22,240 bases of DNA, taken from a virus. A program made the position numbers and the translations under genes. Below, one piece after another: positions 1 to 7,228 of the stretch. Each line of letters opens with the position of its first letter. Positions within the stretch are counted from its first letter, which is position 1. Where the stretch lies: the IMG/VR virus record IMGVR_UViG_3300038466_000061, positions 1 through 22,240 of that record, one strand, 5' to 3'. The notes under the pieces are model-generated. The model did not search any database. It was not told where the DNA came from and saw only the letters and a list, made by a program, of their open reading frames with translations.

Positions 1-53
1 AATAAAGCGCGGCGAGATAACTTAGCGAAAAAAAGTGCGATAAGTCGCCGCGC
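1..53 (-). terminator. Large hairpin with T-rich tail downstream of the methylase
   Basis: On the minus strand GCGCGGCGA (53-45) pairs perfectly with TCGCCGCGC (15-7), and ACTTA/TAAGT can extend it inward. TTTATT follows (6-1). This looks like an intrinsic terminator ending the late transcript about 70 bases after the methylase stop. The long A/T-rich loop and the near-inverted GCGATAAG and GATAACTTAGCG segments could alternatively be part of a transposase-bound prophage end; no prophage boundary can be shown. Confidence 0.45.
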
Positions 54-120
54 CAGATTGCTTGACATGGTCAAAGTACGTTTGAATAAATAGCACGGAC
101 TCCAGAAAAAAGCCCTTCCT

Positions 121-931
121 TTATATATGGGCGTCTAGAGCCTGCTTTCCGGCCGACGGTTTAAAATTCATTATCAGCAACTCTGTCACCTTCTTCTTTT
201 TATTTGCGCCGCCGGCACTGTATGTTGTTGCGACGCCTTCGATATGAAACTGCTTAAAGAGGTTCCTTATTTCACCAACGTCGTTAATCGATAAAATAAA
301 CCTGCCCTTTATACCGGCCAGGATGTCTCGAAGTTTTAAAAAATCGTCACGGCCGAATATCCCTTTACCATAGTAATCTTCGCATCCATAATAGGGCGGA
401 TCTATGTAAAAGAACGTGTCGGGCTTGTCGAATCGGGATAATATCTCGGAATAATCTTTATTTTCGATATAAACCCTCGCCAGGCGAAGATGAATCGTCG
501 ACAATTCCTCCTCTATCCTCAGCAGGTTTAGCCTCGGCCTCGATGTCGTAGCAATTGAAAACGACGGGTTATTAATCCTGGCCGCATAGCCGAGCTTCAG
601 TAAATAATAAAACCGAACCGCCTTTTGTATGTCTGTAAGGGTTTCGGGATTCTCTGCCCTGAATCTGGCAAACTCATCGCGTGATACCAATATCCATTTA
701 AAATATCGGACAAATTCATCTAAGTGGTGCTTAATTACCCGGTACAGAACCACCAAATCCAAATTGATGTCATTTTTTTATCTCCACCTCAGATCTGGCC
801 TCTTCTTTCTTAAACAACATCCAAGCCGCACCCGCAAATACCTCCACATAGCATTTATGTGGAGGTATCTTTGGGATGATCTTATTCGCCAGCAACGACT
901 TTCCACCCATATACGCTAAAAAACTGTTCAT
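121..931 (-). CDS. DNA adenine methylase (D12/Dam-like), frame interrupted at an A7 run
   Basis: A start at 931 (GGGGAGGACCG then ATG) opens a frame reading MNSFLAYMGGKSLLANKIIP and YVEVFAGAAWM, the AdoMet-binding start of D12-class adenine methylases. It reaches a TGA just after seven A bases (779-773). Removing one A joins it exactly to the second frame, open to 121, giving 269 residues, a normal family length. The second part has the catalytic FFYIDPPY motif (DPPY at 177-180), SINDVGEI at about 214-221 and a closing VTELLIMNF. Both halves look intact apart from this one base, so the gene is recently broken, switched by slippage in the A-run, or affected by a read error. It takes the position of Mu mom, and likely protects phage DNA from restriction. 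From 762 a TTG-started partial frame would lack the AdoMet motif. Confidence 0.82.
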
Positions 932-1078
932 CGGTCCTCCCCAAAATTGATTTATGGGAGTAACCCTGCTATAGCCTTTCCGTTCTTACCGCGCGGATGG
1001 CAGCGGGTCATCCCGTCTGGCGTTTACAGCGCCTGGTTTGGGGAGGTGGTGCTCCCTGGAATGCTGTCCGCGGACTTT
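932..1078 (-). promoter_or_regulatory. Structured leader of the methylase gene
   Basis: This 147-base gap has no convincing gene. On the minus strand it can form hairpins GGGAG/CTCCC (1056-1052 with 1045-1041), GGCG/CGCC (1033-1030 with 1022-1019) and CGGG/CCCG (1015-1012 with 1007-1004). In addition CCTCCCCAAA (1046-1037) is perfectly complementary over 10 bases to TTTGGGGAGG (945-936), which contains the methylase ribosome binding site. The first hairpin and the long pairing compete for the same CTCCC. I could not match it to a known riboswitch family. No clear promoter was seen. Confidence 0.45.
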
Positions 1079-1594
1079 TTAATCAGATCCTGCCAGCTTA
1101 GCCCTCTCTGCTACAGCCTGTGACTCGTAATCCTTTAAATATGCCGGGGCATCCGGCTGCGTTACAATCCATTCCCGGATCGAGCGGATCGATTTCAGGT
1201 CGACATCTTCGAGGCGGGCTTTTACCACGGCGTTTTCAGCCTCTTTCTTTTTATCCTGATCCTCCACCCACTTTTCCCCATCCCACCGGGGATAGTCGCA
1301 CGGAACCATGCTCGTAAAACCTTCCGGAATTGCGCCAAGCGCTTCATGTACGGTCTCAGCCGCATCCGAAGTGTTATAAATCTTTTTTCCACGGTTATCA
1401 TCGATCAGGACCCACTCGCCGTTGATGAAGGCCCTTGCCTTGCCCTCCTCCGCCTCGGGCGGTTCGAGCATGACGGCGCTTGCCGGCACGAGATACACAG
1501 TTTTGCCTTGCGCCCGTGTTTCAAGGGGATCCATCGCTGCTTCCGAACAGCCCAAAAGCTCCCTTGTCTCCGGATTATAATGGTATATTTTCAT
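1079..1594 (-). CDS. Tail fibre assembly protein (tfa-like)
   Basis: The 171-residue product starts MKIYHYNPETRELLGCSEAAMDPLE, then has VYLVPASAVMLEPPEAEEGKARAF and NGEWVLIDDNRGKKIY, the N-terminal half typical of phage fibre-assembly chaperones. The WDGEKWVEDQDKKK segment (about 104-117) separates it from a C-terminal helical region with SIRSIREWIVTQPDAPAYLKDYE. Such proteins fold or cap the fibre encoded next to them, in this case the gene 12 bases upstream. AGGAGAAAAATT precedes the start. The stop is followed by a 147-base structured gap. Confidence 0.82.
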   Translation of the reverse strand: MKIYHYNPETRELLGCSEAAMDPLETRAQGKTVYLVPASAVMLEPPEAEEGKARAFINGEWVLIDDNRGKKIYNTSDAAETVHEALGAIPEGFTSMVPCDYPRWDGEKWVEDQDKKKEAENAVVKARLEDVDLKSIRSIREWIVTQPDAPAYLKDYESQAVAERAKLAGSD

Positions 1595-1606
1595 AATTTT
1601 TCTCCT

Positions 1607-2290
1607 CTAAAACGCTTTAATGATCATCATCCTATAGGTGTTGATCCCTCGTGTTTCGTTGCCACCCACAAGTGTTGTGGCAACAGCTCCAATGTACGAA
1701 CAATAGCTTGAGTAATGTATATAGGACAAAGCCCCGCCTGACGCCTGGCCAACTTCGACTACATGCTGATGACTCTTAAAACCGTCGGCCTGATTCGTCC
1801 CAACGTGGTCACCGGCTACGATAGTTGCTCCGGCAGCCGCGGGGATCGTCCTGGTAGCACGATCAGGATCCGTCGTCTGCCCATGCGCCCATATGCGGGG
1901 AAACCGTCCCCGGGCATCGGGAAGATTGAAATGTGTACCGTCGGCTGCTCCGTACATGGTGCCTATCGCGGCGAACAGACCCGGATATGTCGCACGTACA
2001 AGCGATGCGCCGTTTTCCTCTAAAAATCCGGAAGGCGGCGTCTCCGACGGCCACAAAAATTCGGTTCCTACCGGTATGGCCGCGCCGGCCAATGCTGTTA
2101 TGGCGTCGGCTAACTGATCATAAATGCCTTTTTCCAAAACGATTCCGGCAGCCTCGATAGCCTGAGCGACATTTTCCTGCATATCGTTCAGCCAGTCATC
2201 AGAAACTTCGGTAGCCGGTATTCCTAAAACCGGATTGCCTTCGGTAAAAAGATTTTCAGCGGTAGCTCCAGCTGCGTCGATTCGATGCAT
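1607..2290 (-). CDS. Tail fibre protein with tail-collar domain
   Basis: The product is short for a fibre, 227 residues. Residues 1-70 carry the fibre attachment pattern (TEGNPVLGIPATEVSDDWLN, then NVAQAIEAAGIVL). Residues 72-133 form a phage tail-collar domain: PVGTEFLWPSETPPSGFL, then GTHFNLPDARGRFPR. The rest is a Gly/Ala/Ser-rich distal part with SHQHVVEVG and a Tyr-rich stretch near 190-200, ending in YRMMIIKAF. The HQH motif is of the kind found in short fibres that bind metal. The tip likely recognises the host surface. No template or variable repeat pair or reverse transcriptase was seen, so there is no sign of a diversity-generating element. Confidence 0.85.
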   Translation of the reverse strand: MHRIDAAGATAENLFTEGNPVLGIPATEVSDDWLNDMQENVAQAIEAAGIVLEKGIYDQLADAITALAGAAIPVGTEFLWPSETPPSGFLEENGASLVRATYPGLFAAIGTMYGAADGTHFNLPDARGRFPRIWAHGQTTDPDRATRTIPAAAGATIVAGDHVGTNQADGFKSHQHVVEVGQASGGALSYIHYSSYCSYIGAVATTLVGGNETRGINTYRMMIIKAF

Positions 2291-2294
2291 TGTT

Positions 2295-2882
2295 TTATCC
2301 TCCGTATGTGAAAATTAAATGAGTATGAGCCGGCTTTAGCCGTTCTATCACACATTCCAGAAGCTCATTTCCCCAGCTCCTAAGCGCCTCGCCGGCACTG
2401 CTGCCGGCAAAAAAATGATATAATACCGTGGTCTCGGGCGCATTCACTTGCCAGGCAAAGATCCACTCGCCGTTTGTCACCGGATCGCCAGCCAAGCTAC
2501 CGGCGGTAAATGGCCGAAATTCGGCAATGGTTACCGTAAATCCGATTGCGGCAGCCAGATCGATGAAATAGGCCCGGCTCTGTCCGCCGATGCCGGTCAG
2601 TCTGCTGAGAATAAACGCTCTGCGGGCGGCCACCGTATCGGGCTGGCCCATACACGTATCCGGCAGTCCGGTGATCCGCTCCCAATCGGTCAGCAGTTCG
2701 ACTGCGGTACGCGGATCGGCCTCGGCGATCAGATCGTCTCCCCTTGCATCCACGCGACAAAGCTCGGCGGCAAGGGCTGTCAGCAACCGGGTCAACGCCG
2801 CATCGGGCTCGCGCGTAAACGCCGCTCCGGTGGGCAGCAGGGCCTGCAAATGGGAAAGATATCCGGCGGCGTCTATGCCCAT
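2295..2882 (-). CDS. Baseplate/tail protein, Mu gp48-like (DUF2313)
   Basis: The 195-residue protein matches the gp48 family: YLSHLQALLPTGAAFTREPDA at the start, AVELLTDWERITGLPDTC at about 59-76, RAFILSRLTGIGGQSRAYFI at about 88-107, and a C-terminal ELLECVIERLKPAHTHLIF. It is the last conserved baseplate gene before the variable fibre genes and is thought to connect fibres to the wedge (P2 gpI counterpart). The stop lies 4 bases before the fibre gene. Confidence 0.92.
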   Translation of the reverse strand: MGIDAAGYLSHLQALLPTGAAFTREPDAALTRLLTALAAELCRVDARGDDLIAEADPRTAVELLTDWERITGLPDTCMGQPDTVAARRAFILSRLTGIGGQSRAYFIDLAAAIGFTVTIAEFRPFTAGSLAGDPVTNGEWIFAWQVNAPETTVLYHFFAGSSAGEALRSWGNELLECVIERLKPAHTHLIFTYGG

Positions 2883-3943
2883 GTGATCACTCCCAAAGTG
2901 GCAATTTCACCCTGATCATGAATTACATCGGCAACAGGGCTTACCAGCACATGATCTGTTTCGCCGGCCGCGATGCTGATGGCTTCTCTGATGTGGGAGA
3001 GCAGGATCGTTCCCGCGCCGTTTCCGTCTTCGGGTATGGCTTCCCGGAGCAGCAGGTCTCTTATTTCCGTTTCCACAGCTTCCTGTACGGCCGCCGTATT
3101 AGGCGTCAGCTCGATCGTCAGCGCCAGCGGGACCGCCACCGGCGCCACGACGGTCACATCGGCCGTCACCGGGCGCACAGTGTCAAGATAGGCCTGAACG
3201 ATCGCCACATCGGCCGCCTGGGGAATGCCGTCGGCATAGGCGTCATCCATCATAAAGCGCACGGTTACCGTGCCAAGCCCGAGTTCGGCCGGATAGACCC
3301 AGGCGCGCGTTACACCGGCCACCTCCAGCGCCCAGGCTTCGTAATCAAACTCGGCGCCTCCATGAGGCGGTTGCTGTATCCTGGCCAGCAGTCGCACCAG
3401 CAGCGCTGCGTCGGCTTCGACATCGACGCCTCCTGAGAGCCCTTCCGTTTCCACCAGCGCAGTTGCATCGATGCCGGCGATCGGGTTTACCAGAGTGAGC
3501 TGGCTGCCGGCCGGGGTTTTCCCGTCCTCGCCGGCTGCTGCGGCCGTGCAGGCGACAGTAGTTGTTCCGGCTGCAACTGTCCCGTCAGCATCGGTTGAAA
3601 ATTCAGCCCCGTCCGAGCGCTGCAAAACAGTGCCGGCCGGGATCGTCACCCCGTCAGTACCCGAAAAGGTGATATCTCCCCGGGCGGCGGCAGCCGGTTT
3701 TCTGAATATTCCCCAGATCGAAGCCCAGCGCTCCAGGTACTCGGCCTCGGCGGTGTCCGGTATGATCTGCTTTGCCAGAAAATCAAGATGCCCATACAGC
3801 CCATGGGCCGAGCCGGCCATCACGCGGGACAGTACATTCAAAAAGCTTCGCCTGAGTTTGGCATCTGCTCCGGTCAGGCGGCTCTCGATATCGGCGGCAA
3901 TGCGGCCGATCAGATCGGTCAACAGCGGGCGACTAAACGGCAT
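2873..3943 (-). CDS. Baseplate J-like protein, Mu gp47 (Y)-like
   Basis: This 356-residue protein is a Mu gp47/P2 J baseplate wedge protein. The N-terminus has PLLTDLIGRIAADIESRL and EAEYLERWASIWGI (about 69-82). The centre has the FSGTDGVTIPAGTVLQRSDG beta block (93-112) with GEDGKTPAGSQLTLVNPIAG. The C-terminal half carries the conserved PPHGGAEFDYEAWALEVAGV stretch with VTRAWVYP, and a PVTADVTVVAPVAVPLALTIEL region. It links the inner baseplate to the tail fibres. It overlaps both neighbours by about 10 bases. The length is standard. Confidence 0.93.
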   Translation of the reverse strand: MPFSRPLLTDLIGRIAADIESRLTGADAKLRRSFLNVLSRVMAGSAHGLYGHLDFLAKQIIPDTAEAEYLERWASIWGIFRKPAAAARGDITFSGTDGVTIPAGTVLQRSDGAEFSTDADGTVAAGTTTVACTAAAAGEDGKTPAGSQLTLVNPIAGIDATALVETEGLSGGVDVEADAALLVRLLARIQQPPHGGAEFDYEAWALEVAGVTRAWVYPAELGLGTVTVRFMMDDAYADGIPQAADVAIVQAYLDTVRPVTADVTVVAPVAVPLALTIELTPNTAAVQEAVETEIRDLLLREAIPEDGNGAGTILLSHIREAISIAAGETDHVLVSPVADVIHDQGEIATLGVITWA

Positions 3944-4382
3944 ACATGGCCTCCCAGAAGTTCTTAAAGGTGAAGTTCAGCCGGCTTCCATCCGGCCGTT
4001 TGATTTCGATCTCCATTGCAAGCACTCCCATCCTGAGCCATTCGGCGCTGACGCTGACGGCGCCGGCAACTCCGTCATCAATCAGCCACTTAAGAGATTC
4101 GCGGGCATAGGTTTCAATCTTCCGCGCAGTTTCCCGGGTCTGTTTTGCACGCGACAGCAGCCAGAGCTTGCTGCCTATCAGGTCATTGTCAACATCGGCA
4201 TAGGCATCGGCCCACCAGCCGCGCCGGTCATCGCTGCCGTCCGGCAGCGGATCATCCGGATCTGCGCGCCGGTCGGTAAAAAGGCTCACCACTACGGCGG
4301 TTCGGAGTCCATCGTCTTTAGCGAGATCCGCGCCGGAAAGACCGATATCAAAAAATCCATCAAAAGAGATTTGAACGTCCAT
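3933..4382 (-). CDS. Baseplate wedge-type protein, Mu gp46 (W)-like
   Basis: The 149-residue product has the gp46/W (gp25-like) pattern: DVQISFDGFFDIGLSGADLAKD at the start, a WWADAYADVDNDLIGSKLWLLSR core at about 55-78, a helix with TRETARKIETYARESLKWL at about 81-99, and strands ending in a NFTFKNFW segment. It belongs to the baseplate wedge that triggers sheath contraction. It overlaps the gp47 gene by 11 bases, a sign of tight coupling. The length is normal for the family. Confidence 0.9.
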   Translation of the reverse strand: MDVQISFDGFFDIGLSGADLAKDDGLRTAVVVSLFTDRRADPDDPLPDGSDDRRGWWADAYADVDNDLIGSKLWLLSRAKQTRETARKIETYARESLKWLIDDGVAGAVSVSAEWLRMGVLAMEIEIKRPDGSRLNFTFKNFWEAMYAV

Positions 4383-5017
4383 CAGAGCGCCCTCGTTTTG
4401 TCGGTGCAGGTGTTGCCGGTGGAAAGCGCCTGATTCGGTGCGCCGGTAGTGCCTCCGGAATCGCCCGGATGTGTGTGGCTATTGAAAATTGCGATCAGAC
4501 GCTCATCGACCAGACGCCTCAGCTCAATGCGGTTGCCGCCGAGATTAACCTGCGGACTGTTTACCTGGCATTTTGTTGTCGCAGTGATCGTAACTTCCGG
4601 ACAGGTCAGCACCGCATTTGCTGCGATATCGGCAATCAGGTGATCGACACCATACACATGCAAAGTCTTGTTTCTTTTTAGATGTATCACCTGGCCCTGA
4701 TCGTCATATAAGGCCACCTCGCCCGGCGCAATTGCGCGGATACGGTAGCGGCGATCCGCCACTTTTACCACCGCACAGTGATTGGTGCTCCCGCCGAGCG
4801 CCAGCACCAGGGCCTCGGCTTCAGGAAAGGGATGGCTTGTAAAACCATAGTCTTCAAAACGCTCCACATGATCACGTACCTCGCCGGAGAAAATAGCAAG
4901 CTGGAGTTCCTGCATTTTGGGATCGTCATACACCAGAGTCACCACTGCCCGGCGGGCGATCAGGCGCACCCTTCTGGCGATGGGTCCAATAAGTTTAGCC
5001 ACGATGCGCGCTATCAT
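4382..5017 (-). CDS. Baseplate spike protein, Mu gp45 (V)-like
   Basis: The 211-residue protein is the central tail spike. Residues about 20-110 form the OB-type base (VRLIARRAVVTLVYDD, SHPFPEAEALVLALGGS, then a KVADRRYRI segment). About 115-175 is beta-helix repeat sequence (ADIAANAVLTCPEVTIT, then CQVNSPQVNLGG). The tip contains NSHTHPGDSGG at 179-189. The HTH pair (H181, H183) corresponds to the iron-binding His-x-His site at the tip of Mu gp45 and P2 gpV spikes. It punctures the outer membrane, so the host should be a Gram-negative. It shares one base with the gp46 start (TGATG). Confidence 0.93.
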   Translation of the reverse strand: MIARIVAKLIGPIARRVRLIARRAVVTLVYDDPKMQELQLAIFSGEVRDHVERFEDYGFTSHPFPEAEALVLALGGSTNHCAVVKVADRRYRIRAIAPGEVALYDDQGQVIHLKRNKTLHVYGVDHLIADIAANAVLTCPEVTITATTKCQVNSPQVNLGGNRIELRRLVDERLIAIFNSHTHPGDSGGTTGAPNQALSTGNTCTDKTRAL

Positions 5018-6042
5018 TTGCCATCCTTTTCGGGCACCGGCAGAAGTTTAAATGCGTCCGGCGAGCACAGCTCGATTTCGGCAGTGGTTCCTGCTTCATT
5101 GATGCGATAGGCAACCGCCACGATCAGCATCTCCGTATCGAGATACAGATAGGGACAGACGACCTTCACCAGGTGATTGGGCAGCCACAGACCGTCATTA
5201 TGACGCCAGTCCTGCACGGTAAGCGTGGGCCGGGCGCTGCGCCCCATCCGGACAGCCGCCTCCCAGAGCGCCCGGTCTTTCAGGCCCTTGGTAGTGGCGA
5301 TATCTTCAGCCACGATAATCAGCGGCCGGTAGCGGCGAACGTTCGCATCATTTGCTTCGCCTTTTGGTCCCGCATTCTGCGCGGGGGTACTCGTATCAAA
5401 TCCGACGTCCTGCCCCTTACAGATGTAGGTGGAAAAGAGATCCCGCATGGAAAAAGCGCCCCGGCCGGAAAGGATGTTTTCTCCCTGGACCAGTGCCGTA
5501 GAGATGCGCGCGGTTCCGGCCCGGGTGATTACCAGGCTGCCCTGGGCATCTGAGATCAGGAGCACCCCGCGCATGCGGGCGGCTCTCTCTAATGCCTCAA
5601 AAGCGGTTTCTCCTTCCTGGAGCGCCGCCGATTTAAAGGGCGTCCCCACATTGGTTTCAGCGCGCACAATTATTCCGAAGGGCCTGGCGATATCTCTGGC
5701 CACCTGCAAAAGCGTGCGGCCTTTCCACTCCCCGCTTTTTACAATCGCGCTGCAGTCCACCAGATCGCCGGTCTTGTCGCGGCCAACGACTGTTACCCCG
5801 TGCTGGCCGGCATCAAACTGAGGCAGGACATCATCCACATAGCCGGTAATAAGCGTTTCAGCGTCGGATTTTACCGTGCACTCGGCGCCTTTCTCGATCG
5901 GCCACATCTGCTCCCGGCCGGCCCAGCGGTCGGTCACCGAGAGCTCGAATGTGCCTGCGATCTGTTCGATGCCTCGCCGGATCGAGACTTCTTTCCAGCC
6001 GCTATATTCTTTTCCGCCGACCGTCAAAATTACGTCAGGCAT
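5014..6042 (-). CDS. Baseplate hub protein, Mu gpP (gp44)-like
   Basis: This 342-residue protein starts MPDVILTVGGKEYSGWKEVSIRRGIEQIAGTF-type sequence, the Mu P opening. It has a GYVDDVLPQFDAGQHGVTVVGRDKTGDLVDCSA block at about 68-100, typical of the gp27/D-type hub fold, and ends with AGTTAEIELCSPDAFKLLP. It forms the trimeric baseplate hub that links tube and spike. The start overlaps the N gene, and the stop overlaps the spike gene by 4 bases. The length and order match Mu. Confidence 0.91.
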   Translation of the reverse strand: MPDVILTVGGKEYSGWKEVSIRRGIEQIAGTFELSVTDRWAGREQMWPIEKGAECTVKSDAETLITGYVDDVLPQFDAGQHGVTVVGRDKTGDLVDCSAIVKSGEWKGRTLLQVARDIARPFGIIVRAETNVGTPFKSAALQEGETAFEALERAARMRGVLLISDAQGSLVITRAGTARISTALVQGENILSGRGAFSMRDLFSTYICKGQDVGFDTSTPAQNAGPKGEANDANVRRYRPLIIVAEDIATTKGLKDRALWEAAVRMGRSARPTLTVQDWRHNDGLWLPNHLVKVVCPYLYLDTEMLIVAVAYRINEAGTTAEIELCSPDAFKLLPVPEKDGK

Positions 6043-7228
6043 CGGTCAAAACCTCCAGGGCAACGCCGCCGGGCACAAAACCCGGATGGCGGATATGGTT
6101 TCTGGCAATGATCTCTTCGGCGCGTTCAGGATTGTCATAAAGATAGTACGCAATGACCAGCGCGGGCAGGGTCGCTGCCGGCACGTACTGTGATATGCGG
6201 GCGAGATCCACGCCACGGACTGAAATGTCCTTTACCATTGCCACGCGCAGATCGGCCAGAGCCGCATAAACTTCATCCCCGGCCGTCTCCATCTCTCCAT
6301 CAAGTTTATCCGCCAGTTCGTCGCGGACGGCAATGGCGTCGTCGTAGCTTTCAAACTCGATTGCAGCCGACGTTCGCACCGCCTCAACGATGGCGGCACG
6401 CTGCACCAGGCGCTGTACCGCTGCCTGATTGGCCGCCTGTTGCGTGCGGCCGGCTGTCGTCTGAGCTATTTCGCGCTCGCCGGTAAGCGCGTCCCATAAT
6501 TGCCGGTAGGCATTAAACGCCCGGATCGGCCGGTCGGGGAGCAGCGCCAGATCGCTGATCAGGCCATATATTTCCATAGCCAGGTCGGCAGGCTCGCGGA
6601 TGAGGGCTTCGGTCCTGGCCGCAAAACTTGTGAGTTTGGCCACATACGCTGTCACCGTCTCGGGGACTCCCGGCAGCATCTTCTGCAGCGCATCGAGCTG
6701 ATCGGTCGCGAAGCCGATAAGCGTTTTGGCGTCTTCGAAAAGATACTCCGGGCCGGTTACGTCAAAACTCCCGGCAAATTCGCTTTCGGTATCAAGCATG
6801 GTATCATCGGCACCATCCTGCACGTCCGCAACGGTATCGGCTTTAGTCCTTGGGAAAAGGGCTTCGCCGGCCTCAACGAATGTCACGCTAAAACGCGCCA
6901 TGCCGCCTTCGCGGGTGCTTTCACGCGGCCCGCGCGCCTCAATCACGGTGACGGTCATCTCACCCAGATAAGGATGCACCAGGATGCCGGGCCCCGCCTT
7001 TTCAAACGCGTTGATCAGGGCGTCGCGGCCGGCCATGTACTCTTTTCCCAGCACATAGATATCGAGGGTAAAGCGCCTGGCCTTTCGGCCCATGTCCTCG
7101 GCATAGGGCTTGTCGCGCAGCGGGTATTCGTGCAGGGCCGTTCTCCTGCCGACCTCAGCCTCGGATGCCTCGGTCAAAAACGGCACGTCCCGGAAACTGC
7201 CCGCTAAAAGATTTTCTTTCCAGCTCAT
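6035..7228 (-). CDS. DNA circularisation/tail protein, Mu gpN-like
   Basis: The 397-residue product begins MSWKENLLAGSFRDVPFLTE and continues with GRRTALHEYPLRDKPYAEDMG, the recognised start of the Mu N (DNA circularisation) family. The following RRFTLDIYVLGKEYMAGRDAL and GEMTVTVIEARGPRES complete the N-terminal domain (about 1-125). The rest is largely helical. In Mu, N is a tail/baseplate protein that is injected and holds the DNA ends together. It sits between tape measure and P, as in Mu. Its end overlaps the P gene by 8 bases. Confidence 0.9.
   Translation of the reverse strand: MSWKENLLAGSFRDVPFLTEASEAEVGRRTALHEYPLRDKPYAEDMGRKARRFTLDIYVLGKEYMAGRDALINAFEKAGPGILVHPYLGEMTVTVIEARGPRESTREGGMARFSVTFVEAGEALFPRTKADTVADVQDGADDTMLDTESEFAGSFDVTGPEYLFEDAKTLIGFATDQLDALQKMLPGVPETVTAYVAKLTSFAARTEALIREPADLAMEIYGLISDLALLPDRPIRAFNAYRQLWDALTGEREIAQTTAGRTQQAANQAAVQRLVQRAAIVEAVRTSAAIEFESYDDAIAVRDELADKLDGEMETAGDEVYAALADLRVAMVKDISVRGVDLARISQYVPAATLPALVIAYYLYDNPERAEEIIARNHIRHPGFVPGGVALEVLTDA

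Noticed and set aside
62-90. Plus-strand promoter (TTGACA, 17-base spacer, AATAAA)
   Set aside because: The -10 box is poor, and it would drive transcription antisense to the methylase with no plus-strand gene to serve. The TTGAC/GTCAA symmetry alone is not enough.
960-1010. A 19-codon ORF on the minus strand (starting MTRCHPRGK) in the methylase leader, considered as a Com-like zinc finger
   Set aside because: It is too short and has one cysteine; Com needs four zinc ligands. The stretch is better explained as structured RNA.
1607-2290. Diversity-generating retroelement acting on the fibre gene
   Set aside because: No reverse transcriptase, no template/variable repeat pair and no C-type lectin ending were found in the window.
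3471-4433. Long plus-strand reading frame of 320 codons and other plus-strand frames
   Set aside because: They lie opposite well-identified baseplate and tail genes, have no recognisable domains, and reflect the codon bias of the minus-strand genes.
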